Below, piece after piece: positions 41,986-49,997 of a stretch of DNA of 64,000 bases (the stretch's first letter is position 1; every line of letters begins with the position of its first letter). The stretch spans positions 186,001 through 250,000 of the forward strand of contig NZ_JAQQFR010000004.1 of assembly GCF_046025915.1 (NCBI RefSeq). Reading direction: 5' to 3'. This DNA is from Herbaspirillum rhizosphaerae_A (GTDB lineage Bacteria > Pseudomonadota > Gammaproteobacteria > Burkholderiales > Burkholderiaceae_D). The position numbers and the translations under genes are program-made. The notes below the pieces were generated by a model, which searched no databases, was not told the DNA's origin, and saw nothing but the letters and a program-made list of their open reading frames with translations.

Positions 41986-42996
41986 TCAGCGTGCGCAGCC
42001 CCGCGTTTGCTTGGGCAGCTCGCCGAAACGTTCACGGTAATACGCCGAGAAACGGCCCAGATGGCCGAAGCCGAATTCGAAGGCGGTATCGGTGATATTC
42101 GCGCCGGGATGGGTGAGCAGGCGTTCACGTGCAGCGTCGAGACGGATATTGCGCAGCAGATCCATTGGTGCGACGCCATGATGCTGATGGCACAAGGCGT
42201 TGAGCGCGCGTACGCTGACGCCGGCGGCGTTGGCCAGATCGGCCAGCGCCAGCGGTGCGCACAGGCGCGTACGGATGTACTTCTCCAGCATGTCCAGGCG
42301 TTGCAGTTTGCCGGAGCCAACCAGGCCTTCCGCCGATTCGTCGGCTGCGATACCGGCCGCAGTCGGGCCGGCAGTGTAGGTGCTGGTGAGTTGCGACAGC
42401 AGGAACTGCGCGGCGCCACGTTCGAAATGACTGATCCATGCATCGTGGCCGTCGTTCTGTCCCGGCAGCGCCAGTACGCGCAACAGCGACTGGATCAGCA
42501 GATCCCAATGCGGGATGGCTTGCTCAGGCAACAAGAACAGCGACGGCATGTTGGCCGGGCCTGGTTGTCCCTGTGCACTGAGTTCTTCAAACAAGGCCAG
42601 CGGCACTTTCAGGATCAACTGTTCCGAGCCGGCCTGCCACCACAGACGCAAATTCCGTTTTGGTGCAATCAACGCGGTCTTGCCTTGCGGGATGCACACT
42701 TTTTGGCCGTCGGCTTCAATTTCGGCGGTGCCGCTCAGGGTCATGTGGACCAGCGCGAAACCATTGAACAGGCGAGGCCGCACGATCACCTCGGCACCGT
42801 ACTTCAACATGAAGATCTGCAACTGCTGGATCGCCGCCTTGAAGAGCACCGTATCGACGTCATCGCCCTTCCAGAATAAATCATGTTCCGACAATTCATT
42901 GGCGACCTGCGCATGGCAATCCACCTTCCTTGTCGACTGAAAGACACGATGTCGATAGAGCGGCGCCAGGCTGAGCGATTGAATTATGTTCTGCAT
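41986..42996 (-). CDS. AraC/XylS-family regulator
   Basis: A 336-residue regulator with an N-terminal AraC_binding_2-type domain and a C-terminal double HTH (LALADLANAAGVSVRALNALCHQHHGVAPMDLLRNIRLDAARERL ... TDTAFEFGFGHLGRFSAYYRERFGELP). This architecture is that of XylS/BenR/AndR-type activators of benzoate and anthranilate genes. GAGG precedes ATG 42,996. It may control the dioxygenase genes at 48.2 kb or the cat genes; no target is adjacent, so this is inference. Confidence 0.85.
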   Translation of the reverse strand: MQNIIQSLSLAPLYRHRVFQSTRKVDCHAQVANELSEHDLFWKGDDVDTVLFKAAIQQLQIFMLKYGAEVIVRPRLFNGFALVHMTLSGTAEIEADGQKVCIPQGKTALIAPKRNLRLWWQAGSEQLILKVPLALFEELSAQGQPGPANMPSLFLLPEQAIPHWDLLIQSLLRVLALPGQNDGHDAWISHFERGAAQFLLSQLTSTYTAGPTAAGIAADESAEGLVGSGKLQRLDMLEKYIRTRLCAPLALADLANAAGVSVRALNALCHQHHGVAPMDLLRNIRLDAARERLLTHPGANITDTAFEFGFGHLGRFSAYYRERFGELPKQTRGCAR

Positions 42997-43564
42997 GTTA
43001 ACCTCTTAACGATGTCCCGCCGAGTGGGATGGGAGGACGATAGAGACCGGGTGTTGCCGAACCGCCGGCGGGAAATTTCCACACCTGATTCGGGAAAACA
43101 AAGAATGGACTGAAGGGCGAATACCAGTGTTCACCCGCAATTGACTGCGTAAAAATCAAGCTGCAGTCAATCCACAATCAGCCAACTGTCAGCAATTTTC
43201 GTGCCCGAATTTCGCGGTGCTCATGCGCGGATAGCGCGCATAGGCGGGATTATTGCTGGAATGGTTGCCGGGATGCGGGCCTGTGCCCGGAACGGAAAGA
43301 TGTTTCTTCATGCTTGTCTCCTGAATGATTTTTTGAAGGCATTCTGCAAAACACCGCCAGCGTCCTTATGTTGTCCCGTGCTGTCCTCGTGCGGTCCAAA
43401 CGGTTTTGCATTGCCCTGCATTATCTTGTACCGCATTGTGCGGTCTTATCGATCATAGCGGTCTTGTGGATCTTATTGTTATCAACGCAGCGTTTTAGAT
43501 TTTATGCGCGGGCTGGTAAAACGTACAATATCAAATCGGCATCACTGTATGCTCCGGAGGTATA
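42997..43564. other. Intergenic region between the AraC regulator and catR
   Basis: A 568-base gap with one possible small gene (43,189-43,311, separate entry). The 43,340-43,560 part is richer in A and T and carries the catR promoter and its CGGAGG ribosome site. Other ORFs here have no supporting signals. Confidence 0.5.
43189..43311 (-). CDS. Possible 40-residue small protein
   Basis: An ATG at 43,311 follows CAGGAGACAAGC, the same strong ribosome-site type used by catC and the binding-protein genes here. The frame encodes 40 residues, starts Met-Lys-Lys-His, is rich in Pro, Gly, His, Asn and Tyr, and ends in Cys before TGA. It has no hydrophobic core and no recognised family. It lies upstream of, and on the same strand as, the AraC gene and could be a leader or a stand-alone small protein. 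Confidence 0.35.
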   Translation of the reverse strand: MKKHLSVPGTGPHPGNHSSNNPAYARYPRMSTAKFGHENC

Positions 43565-44470
43565 TTGGAACTTCGCCATCTCAAGTATTTCAACGCAGTC
43601 GCCAGCACGCTCAGTTTCAGCCGGGCTGCCGAACTGCTGCACATCGCCCAGCCGCCGCTGAGCCGGCAGATACGCCAACTGGAAGAGCTCGTCGGCGCCG
43701 AACTGATCGACCGTGCGTCGCGGCCGATTGCGCTGACCATGGCCGGAAAATTCTTTTACGAGCAGACCGTACAGGTATTGTCCCGGCTTGATCAGATCGA
43801 GGAGGGCACGCGGCGCATCGCCAAAGGGCAACAGCACTGGTTCAATATCGGCTTTGTTCCCTCAGCGCTATACGGGCTGTTGCCGGAGCTGATCAAGCGC
43901 TTCCGCGCCGACTTGCCGGAGATCGAGATCGGCTTCTCTGAAATCATGACCATGGAGCAGGTCGAAGCGCTGAAGTCGGGGCGCATCGATGTCGGCTTCG
44001 GCCGCCTGCCGATCAGCGATCCCGACATCGTGTGCGAAACCATCATCGAAGAGCCGTTGATGGCGGTTTTTCCGTTGGGCCATCCTTTGCTCAAAAAGAC
44101 CAAGGTCGGATTGGCTCAGCTCGCCGAAGAAAAATTCATTCTCTATCCGGCCAGACCGCGCCCCAGCTACGCAGATCAGGTGTTGGAGATCTTCGCCAGC
44201 CGTGGCCTTAAGCCGACCATCGTCAAGGAAGCCAACGAGATGCAAACCGCCATCGGCCTGGTTGCCGCCGGTGTCGGCGTGGCGCTGGTGCCACGCTCGG
44301 TACAGGGTTTGCATCGTGCCGATGTCGTCTATCGGCCGTTGGCAAACAAGGGCGTGTTCTCACCCGTCATCATGAATTTCCGCGCCAGTGATCGCTCCGC
44401 CCTGCTGGAAAAATTGCGCGCTACTGCGGCGCATATCGTTCAACAAAACATGCCGCAGGACGGCGAATAA
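43565..44470 (+). CDS. catR: LysR-family regulator of the catechol branch (CatR/CatM/BenM type)
   Basis: A 301-residue LysR protein. The N-terminus MELRHLKYFNAVASTLSFSRAAELLHIAQPPLSRQIRQLEELVG is that of CatR/BenM, which bind muconate (and benzoate). The start is a TTG at 43,565 supported by GGAGG four bases upstream; the next Met is far inside. It converges with catD rather than facing catB, so it acts at a distance; an ATAC-N7-GTAT site lies in the catB/dioxygenase promoter at 47,938. Confidence 0.87.
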   Translation: MELRHLKYFNAVASTLSFSRAAELLHIAQPPLSRQIRQLEELVGAELIDRASRPIALTMAGKFFYEQTVQVLSRLDQIEEGTRRIAKGQQHWFNIGFVPSALYGLLPELIKRFRADLPEIEIGFSEIMTMEQVEALKSGRIDVGFGRLPISDPDIVCETIIEEPLMAVFPLGHPLLKKTKVGLAQLAEEKFILYPARPRPSYADQVLEIFASRGLKPTIVKEANEMQTAIGLVAAGVGVALVPRSVQGLHRADVVYRPLANKGVFSPVIMNFRASDRSALLEKLRATAAHIVQQNMPQDGE

Positions 44471-44472
44471 TG

Positions 44473-44516
44473 ATTGGCGTTTAATTGGCGTTTAATCGGC
44501 GTTTAATCGGCGTTGA
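44473..44516. repeat. Four tandem copies of an 11-bp unit
   Basis: The unit attggcgttta occurs at 44,473-44,483 and 44,484-44,494, then as atcggcgttta at 44,495-44,505 and atcggcgttga at 44,506-44,516. It fills the 51-base gap between the converging catR and catD stop codons. An 11-base period can expand without reading-frame cost here, and copy number may vary between strains. Confidence 0.9.
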
Positions 44517-44521
44517 AATAG

Positions 44522-45298
44522 TCAGGCCAGGAACTTCATCAGACCGGCAGTGAAAGCGTCGCTCGCTTCGACATTGGATAAATGCGAGGCAGCCAGTTCC
44601 AGATAGTCGGCATCGGCGATTCTTTCTTGCAAAAAACGCGCATCGGAAACCGTCGTCACCGGATCATGGCGACCGGCCACGATCAGGGTCGGCGCTTCGA
44701 TGCGAACTACCTCTTCACGCAGGTCGGCATCGGCCAAGGCCATGCAGCAAGCTGCATATCCACGCGGTGAACAATGCCGCAGATCGCTCACCATGGCATC
44801 CACCAGTATCGGCGTACGGGTAATGAACTCCGGTGTGAACCAGCGTCCGGCGGCGCCATCGGCGACACCGTCCATGCCATTCTCTGCAATCTGCTCCGCT
44901 CTGCTGCGCCAGCCGTCCTCGCTGCCTATCTTCGCAGCGGAATTGGCGACGACCAGACGCTGCACGCGATCAGCGGCGTAAATGCCCAACCACAAGCCGA
45001 TGATGCCGCCCATGGAAATTCCGCAGAAATTGACCTTGTCCAATTTGAGCTGATCCAGCAGATCGACGACATCCTGCCCCAGTTGCGCCAGCGTCAGCGA
45101 GCCTGCAGCGGTGACTCCAGGGCTTTCACCATGGCCGCGCGTGTCATAGCGCAAGATTCGATAGTGCGAGCGCAAGCTGCGGGCCTGGCTTTCCCACAGC
45201 GACATGGTCGTGCCGAGCGAATTGGAAAACATCAGGACCGGTGCTTCCGGAGGACCGTCCAGCGTATAAGACATGGATGCTGATCGCGTAGTCGTCAT
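44522..45298 (-). CDS. catD: 3-oxoadipate enol-lactonase
   Basis: A 258-residue alpha/beta hydrolase with nucleophile Ser95 in GISMGG, YDTRGHGES and a C-terminal ASHLSNVE histidine. It hydrolyses 3-oxoadipate enol-lactone made by CatC. It duplicates the activity of the PcaD domain encoded at 31.5 kb, so each branch has its own lactonase. It is the last gene of catB-catC-catA-catD. The ribosome site at ATG 45,298 is weak; ATG 45,274 is an alternative. Confidence 0.9.
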   Translation of the reverse strand: MTTTRSASMSYTLDGPPEAPVLMFSNSLGTTMSLWESQARSLRSHYRILRYDTRGHGESPGVTAAGSLTLAQLGQDVVDLLDQLKLDKVNFCGISMGGIIGLWLGIYAADRVQRLVVANSAAKIGSEDGWRSRAEQIAENGMDGVADGAAGRWFTPEFITRTPILVDAMVSDLRHCSPRGYAACCMALADADLREEVVRIEAPTLIVAGRHDPVTTVSDARFLQERIADADYLELAASHLSNVEASDAFTAGLMKFLA

Positions 45299-45398
45299 GA
45301 CTTTTTCTGCATGTTATATCGTGAAAAAAATCAGGCCATGCATTGGCATGGCCCGACGTTAGCTGAGTTTATGCTGTACAGATCGTGCTTGTGATCGC

Positions 45399-46310
45399 TC
45401 AGGCAGTAGCGCGATCGCGCTGGATCTCCGCCTTCGGCAAATCGGCTTGTTCGGCATGCAGCATGAAGTCGAAGTCGATGGAATAAAACGGCGCGTCAAC
45501 TTCATGTTTGCGGATTGCCGCAGCATCGGTGATGTGCGTCATCTCCGGCACCAGCCCTTCGCGGGTGGCGAAGGCAAAGTCATCCCACAGGTATGGATCG
45601 CCGGCGATGTTGATCTGCGTGGTCAGCTTGCGATACCCCGGCGCAGAAACGAAGAAGTGGATATGCGCAGGACGCGTGCCGTGGCGTCCCAGTTTGGTCA
45701 GCAACTGATCGGTGGCGCCACCCGGAGGAACGCTGTAGCCGACGGGTACGCGGCTGCGGAAACGATAACGGCCTTCCGCGTCGGTGCGAATGCTGCTGCG
45801 CAGATTGAACGGTGTCTGACTTGGATCGAAGAAGGAATAGCTGCCCAGATGATTGGCATGCCAGACTTCCACCAGCGCATGCGCGAGCGGCTTGCCGTCT
45901 TTGTCTCGCACCTGGCCTTGCATGAACAGCGTCTCGCCCGGTTGTTCATCCTGGTCGAGGCGGGCGAAGCCCTTTTGTTCCGGCGCACCGGCGACATACA
46001 GCGGGCCTTCAATGGTGCGCGGAGTACCGCCATCGATACCCCGGCGTGCTTCCGCTTCATCCATACGCAGATCGAGGAAGTGTTCAAAACCCAGACCAGC
46101 AGCGATCAGACCGTATTCGCCGGATTGTCCTGCAGCGGTCAGATAATGAACGGCAGACCAAAATTCTTCAGGCTGGACATCAAGCTCTTCAATCGTGTGG
46201 AACAGATCGCGCACAATGCGGTTAACAATCTCTTTGACACGCGGGTCTCCTTGTCCTGTTTCAGTGCTTTCGATTTTCTGCAGTACGGCGTCTATCGTCT
46301 TCTTGTCCAT
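45399..46310 (-). CDS. catA: Catechol 1,2-dioxygenase
   Basis: A 303-residue intradiol dioxygenase with an N-terminal helical linker domain (Dioxygenase_N, about 1-100). Fe(III) ligands are Tyr158 (GSYSFF), Tyr192 (VGYSVPP), His216 and His218 (RPAHIHFF). It opens catechol to cis,cis-muconate for CatB. GAGAGACGAAC precedes ATG 46,310. The order catB-catC-catA-catD places it third. Confidence 0.93.
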   Translation of the reverse strand: MDKKTIDAVLQKIESTETGQGDPRVKEIVNRIVRDLFHTIEELDVQPEEFWSAVHYLTAAGQSGEYGLIAAGLGFEHFLDLRMDEAEARRGIDGGTPRTIEGPLYVAGAPEQKGFARLDQDEQPGETLFMQGQVRDKDGKPLAHALVEVWHANHLGSYSFFDPSQTPFNLRSSIRTDAEGRYRFRSRVPVGYSVPPGGATDQLLTKLGRHGTRPAHIHFFVSAPGYRKLTTQINIAGDPYLWDDFAFATREGLVPEMTHITDAAAIRKHEVDAPFYSIDFDFMLHAEQADLPKAEIQRDRATA

Positions 46311-46376
46311 GTTCGTCTCTCTCGTCTCTGATTGGCTTTTGGCTTGGTACGGCTTAGTTGTGAGGGTGTATCGATA

Positions 46377-46667
46377 TCAACGTTCGTCTTCATGAATCGA
46401 GGATGGATGACGACATAGCGCCTCGACCTCAATTTTCATGTAGGGAAACAGCGGCAGGGTCAGCAGCAGGTCGTGCAGTTCCGCCGAACTGGCGACATCA
46501 AAGATGCTGACGTTAGCGTAACGTCCGACCACGCGCCACAAATGACGCCATTTTCCGGAACGCTGCAGACTCTGCGCCAGTTCGCGTTCGCGGCTCTTGA
46601 GCGCGTCTGCGGTTTCCTTGGGCATGGTGTGCGGCAGTTGCACATCCATCGTGACTTTAAACAGCAT
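46377..46667 (-). CDS. catC: Muconolactone delta-isomerase
   Basis: A 96-residue protein of the usual CatC length, with MLFKVTMDVQLPHTMP at the N-terminus, the GKWRHLWRVVGRYANVSIFDV core and the LPLFPYM segment. It isomerises muconolactone to the enol-lactone as a homodecamer in known members. CAGGAGACAAC precedes the ATG. It lies 33 bases after catB. Confidence 0.93.
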   Translation of the reverse strand: MLFKVTMDVQLPHTMPKETADALKSRERELAQSLQRSGKWRHLWRVVGRYANVSIFDVASSAELHDLLLTLPLFPYMKIEVEALCRHPSSIHEDER

Positions 46668-46700
46668 GTTGTCTCCTGCTTGGTGTAATAGGTGAGGGGA

Positions 46701-47855
46701 TCAGGCCAGCGACACCAGCGTGGTTTTGCGGTCGCGGCGCAGAAAATTCACGCGGTCTTCGTCCAGTGTGATGCCGAGGCCGGGTGCGTCCGGCAGCTCC
46801 AGCGAAAAGTCGCGGTAGCGCAGCGGTACGGTAAGAATCTCCTCCGTCAGCAACAGCGGGCCGAACAATTCGGTGCCCCACGCCAGCTGGGAAAATGTCG
46901 AAAACAATTGCGCCGAAGCCATCGTGCCGATTGCACCTTCGAGCATCGTGCCGCCGTACAAGTCCACACTGGCTGCAGCGGCAATGGCGGCGACCTGCTG
47001 CGCGCCGGTCAGTCCGCCCGATTGCGTGATCTTGACCGCAAACACATCGGCTGCGCCGCACTGCGCGACTTTGTATGCATCGCCAGGGCCATGCAAGGTT
47101 TCATCGGCCATCAGCGGAATACGATTCTTGTCGCGCAGGCGGCGCAAGCCATCGAGATTACCGGCGGCAATCGGTTGTTCCACCAGATCGACGCCCGCTT
47201 GCTCCAGCAACTGCATGCCGAGCATGGCATCCGCTTCGCTCCAGGCCTGGTTGACATCAACGCGCACGCTGCCGCGGTCGCCGACGGCGCGCTTGATGGC
47301 CGCGACATGGGCGGCGTCATCGCGTACCGCACGGGCGCCGATTTTCAGTTTGAAAATGTTATGCCGACGCAGCGACAGCATTTTTTCCGCTTCTTCAATA
47401 TCGCGTCCGGTATCGCCACTGGCCAAGGTCCAGGCAACCGGCAAGCTCGACCGTACACGGCCGCCGAACAGACTGCTGAGCGGCACGCCAAGACGTTTTG
47501 CCAGCGCATCGCATAACGCCGTTTCGATAGCGCATTTGGCGAAGCGGTTGCCCTGTACGTTGTCATTCAGGATTTGCATGCGTGCGGCGACCTGATTGGC
47601 ATCTTTACCTGTCAGCAAAGGCGTCATGTACGTGTCGATGTTGACCTTGATGCTTTCCGGACTTTCCTCTCCATAGGCCAGCCCGCCGATGGTCGTGGCC
47701 TCGCCCAAGCCCGTCACGCCGTCGTTGCCGGTGATGCGCACCAGCACCAGCGTCTGGCGATGCATGGTGGTCATCGACAGGCGATGCGGCCGTATGGTCG
47801 GGACATCGAGCAAGATGACGTCGACGGTTTCGATGGAAGTCGGTGAGAGGCTCAA
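46701..47855 (-). CDS. catB: Muconate cycloisomerase
   Basis: A 384-residue enolase-superfamily enzyme. The KxK base motif (FKLKIG), metal ligands in VDVNQAW, VEQP and ADE, and the PTIRPHRLSM N-terminal motif mark it as CatB. It lactonises cis,cis-muconate. The start appears to be TTG at 47,855, since no ATG lies at a suitable place; no strong ribosome site is visible. It heads the cat operon and is divergent from the dioxygenase operon. Confidence 0.91.
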   Translation of the reverse strand: MSLSPTSIETVDVILLDVPTIRPHRLSMTTMHRQTLVLVRITGNDGVTGLGEATTIGGLAYGEESPESIKVNIDTYMTPLLTGKDANQVAARMQILNDNVQGNRFAKCAIETALCDALAKRLGVPLSSLFGGRVRSSLPVAWTLASGDTGRDIEEAEKMLSLRRHNIFKLKIGARAVRDDAAHVAAIKRAVGDRGSVRVDVNQAWSEADAMLGMQLLEQAGVDLVEQPIAAGNLDGLRRLRDKNRIPLMADETLHGPGDAYKVAQCGAADVFAVKITQSGGLTGAQQVAAIAAAASVDLYGGTMLEGAIGTMASAQLFSTFSQLAWGTELFGPLLLTEEILTVPLRYRDFSLELPDAPGLGITLDEDRVNFLRRDRKTTLVSLA

Positions 47856-48211
47856 GATAAAAATCCGGTTTCAGGTTGTTTGCCGAATCATAGAAACAAA
47901 TCAGTGGCCATGTCCAAGACCAATTTCGATACCTTGCATACCTATTGGGTATAACAGGCCATCATCAGCGTGAAGGTTTCTGACGGTGCGGTGCAGCAAA
48001 AAAAAGTGGGGTGAAATGGCATAGCCGGGGCGGCTTGCAAGGAATGTTCCACAGGCGGGTAGGAGCATGCATGGGCAACAGTGCAAGAAACGGATAGCGC
48101 ACAAGGTCAAGCTTGCAAACGGCGGATATTGTGCCGGAAGTGCTTTCCCTATGATGGGGCATCTGCTGAGTCAGGTATGGCTCGGTGTTTACCCAGATGA
48201 GGACACGCTTC
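47856..48211. promoter_or_regulatory. catB/dioxygenase divergent promoter with CatM/BenM-type site
   Basis: ATAC-CTATTGG-GTAT at 47,938-47,952 fits the ATAC-N7-GTAT consensus of CatM and BenM, 83 bases upstream of the catB start. The 356-base region has no gene. Its location would let one muconate-responsive LysR protein influence both the catechol operon and the dioxygenase operon that supplies catechol. Confidence 0.7.
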
Positions 48212-49492
48212 ATGAACAATACAACCCGGCTTGAGCAGGAAGGCTATGTGCCATTGCTGCAGTTCCCGCGCACGGATGGCTCGCGCACTCCTTATAAGGT
48301 GTTCAGTTCGCAGGAGGTCTACGATCTCGAGCAGGAACGCATCTATCGTGGCGAGACCTGGAGTTTTCTTGCGCTGGAAGCCGAGATCCCCAACAACGGC
48401 GATTACAAAAGCACCTTCGTCGGCGATACACCGGTTGTCGTCACGCGCACCGAAGACGGTGAGCTTGCCGCATGGGTCAACAAGTGCGCGCACCGTGGCG
48501 CCATCGTCTGCCGCACACCGCGCGGCAACGCGACTTCACACAGCTGCGCTTATCATCAATGGAGCTTTGATACCCGCGGCAACTTGCTGGGCGTACCGTT
48601 CCGCCGTGGTCAAAAAGGCGCAGCCGGCATGGCCAAGGACTTCGATCCAAAATGCCACGGCCTGCGCCAGTTGCGGGTGGAAAGCTATCGCGGCCTGGTC
48701 TTCGCCAGCTTCAGCGCGACGGTAGAGCCGCTGGCCGACTACATCGGCGCGGAAATGCGCCCGTGGCTGGATCGCATCTTCCACAAGCCTATTGTTTATC
48801 TCGGTTGCACACGCCAGTATTCGAAGTCGAACTGGAAGCTGTATCTGGAAAACGTCAAGGATCCGTACCACGCCAGCCTGCTGCATCTGTTCCACACCAC
48901 GTTCAATATTTTCCGCGTGGGCATGAAGGCGCGTTCGATCGCCGACAAGCATCATGGCCTGCACAGCATCATTACGGCGACCAAGAACGAGGCGGAGACA
49001 TCGGACGCCTACAAGCAGCAAGCCATTCGCTCCTTCGACGAGGGCTTCCAGCTGGAAGATCCATCCGTACTCGGCCAGATCAAAGAGTATGAAGAAATGA
49101 CCACCAACCATATTCAGCCGATCTTCCCGCAGCTGGTGGTGCAGCAGATTCATAACACGCTGGTCGCGCGTCAATTGCTGCCGAAAGGCCCGGGCAATTT
49201 CGAGCTGATCTTCCACTTCTTCGGTTATGCAGACGACACGCCTGAGTTGCGCGCGCTGCGCATCAAGCAAGCCAATCTGGTCGGGCCGGCAGGTTACATC
49301 TCCATGGAAGACACCGAAGCGACGGAACTGGTGCAGCGCGGCACTGCCCGCGACCCCAACGATTGCTCGGTGATGGACATGGCAAAAGACAGCCCGGATC
49401 AGGAAGACACGCTGATCACCGAGAGCCTGATCCGCAAGTTTTGGCTCGGCTATCAGAAGCTGATGGGTTTCCAGAGTATCGAGAAAGCGTAA
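48212..49492 (+). CDS. andAc: Rieske ring-hydroxylating oxygenase alpha subunit, probable anthranilate 1,2-dioxygenase
   Basis: A 426-residue alpha subunit. Rieske ligands are Cys92, His94, Cys112 and His115; the mononuclear iron site is D217-PYH220-ASLLH225. The overall sequence resembles the AndAc anthranilate dioxygenase and the related salicylate 5-hydroxylase (NagG) group. Divergence from the catechol genes and absence of gentisate genes favour anthranilate to catechol. ATG 48,212 has GAGGA nine bases upstream and is preferred over an upstream GTG. Substrate assignment is inference; salicylate or another ortho-substituted benzoate remains possible. Confidence 0.82.
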   Translation: MNNTTRLEQEGYVPLLQFPRTDGSRTPYKVFSSQEVYDLEQERIYRGETWSFLALEAEIPNNGDYKSTFVGDTPVVVTRTEDGELAAWVNKCAHRGAIVCRTPRGNATSHSCAYHQWSFDTRGNLLGVPFRRGQKGAAGMAKDFDPKCHGLRQLRVESYRGLVFASFSATVEPLADYIGAEMRPWLDRIFHKPIVYLGCTRQYSKSNWKLYLENVKDPYHASLLHLFHTTFNIFRVGMKARSIADKHHGLHSIITATKNEAETSDAYKQQAIRSFDEGFQLEDPSVLGQIKEYEEMTTNHIQPIFPQLVVQQIHNTLVARQLLPKGPGNFELIFHFFGYADDTPELRALRIKQANLVGPAGYISMEDTEATELVQRGTARDPNDCSVMDMAKDSPDQEDTLITESLIRKFWLGYQKLMGFQSIEKA

Positions 49493-49506
49493 GCGAGGAA
49501 AACAAG

Positions 49507-49980
49507 ATGGAAAAAATGACATTGTGGTTTGAACTCCACCAATTGCAGGAAAGCTATATCCACGCACTCGACAACGATCGCCTGGAAGAGTGGCCGGAGT
49601 TTTTTACCGACGATTGCCTGTACGAAATCATCCCGCGCGAGAACGCTGATGCGGGCCTGCCGATCGGCATCATTTATTGCGACAGCAAGAAGATGTTGCG
49701 CGACCGCGTGCTGTCGCTGCGCCACGCCAACATCTACGAAGAACATACCTATCGTCACATGACATCGGGTCTGATCTTCAAGTCAGTGGACGACGGCACC
49801 GTCGAATCCGAATCGAGTTATGTCGTGATCCAGACCTTGCAAAACGGCGAGTCCTTCGTGTATCAGGCCGGCCGTTATATCGATCGCGTGGTCAAGACCG
49901 CCGCCGGTTGGCGCTACGCCAGCCGCCGCGTGATCTATGACACGTTGCGGGTGCCGACCTTGCTGGCCACGCCGATCTGA
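49507..49980 (+). CDS. andAd: Ring-hydroxylating dioxygenase beta subunit
   Basis: A 157-residue beta subunit (SnoaL/NTF2-like fold) with LHQLQESYIHALDNDRLEEWPEFFTDDCLYEIIPRENAD, typical of AndAd/NagH-type small subunits. It has a structural role in an alpha3beta3 oxygenase. ATG 49,507 lies 14 bases after the alpha-subunit stop with GAGGAAAACAAG upstream. The reductase gene follows 17 bases after its stop. Confidence 0.88.
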   Translation: MEKMTLWFELHQLQESYIHALDNDRLEEWPEFFTDDCLYEIIPRENADAGLPIGIIYCDSKKMLRDRVLSLRHANIYEEHTYRHMTSGLIFKSVDDGTVESESSYVVIQTLQNGESFVYQAGRYIDRVVKTAAGWRYASRRVIYDTLRVPTLLATPI

Positions 49981-49997
49981 GGAAGGTGAGGAGTGTC

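Noticed and set aside
44473..44516. CRISPR-like array
   Set aside because: Units are 11 bases and contiguous with no spacers; a simple tandem repeat.
48212..49492. Salicylate 5-hydroxylase (NagG) as first choice
   Set aside because: Related in sequence, but no gentisate genes are present and the catechol operon is directly divergent.
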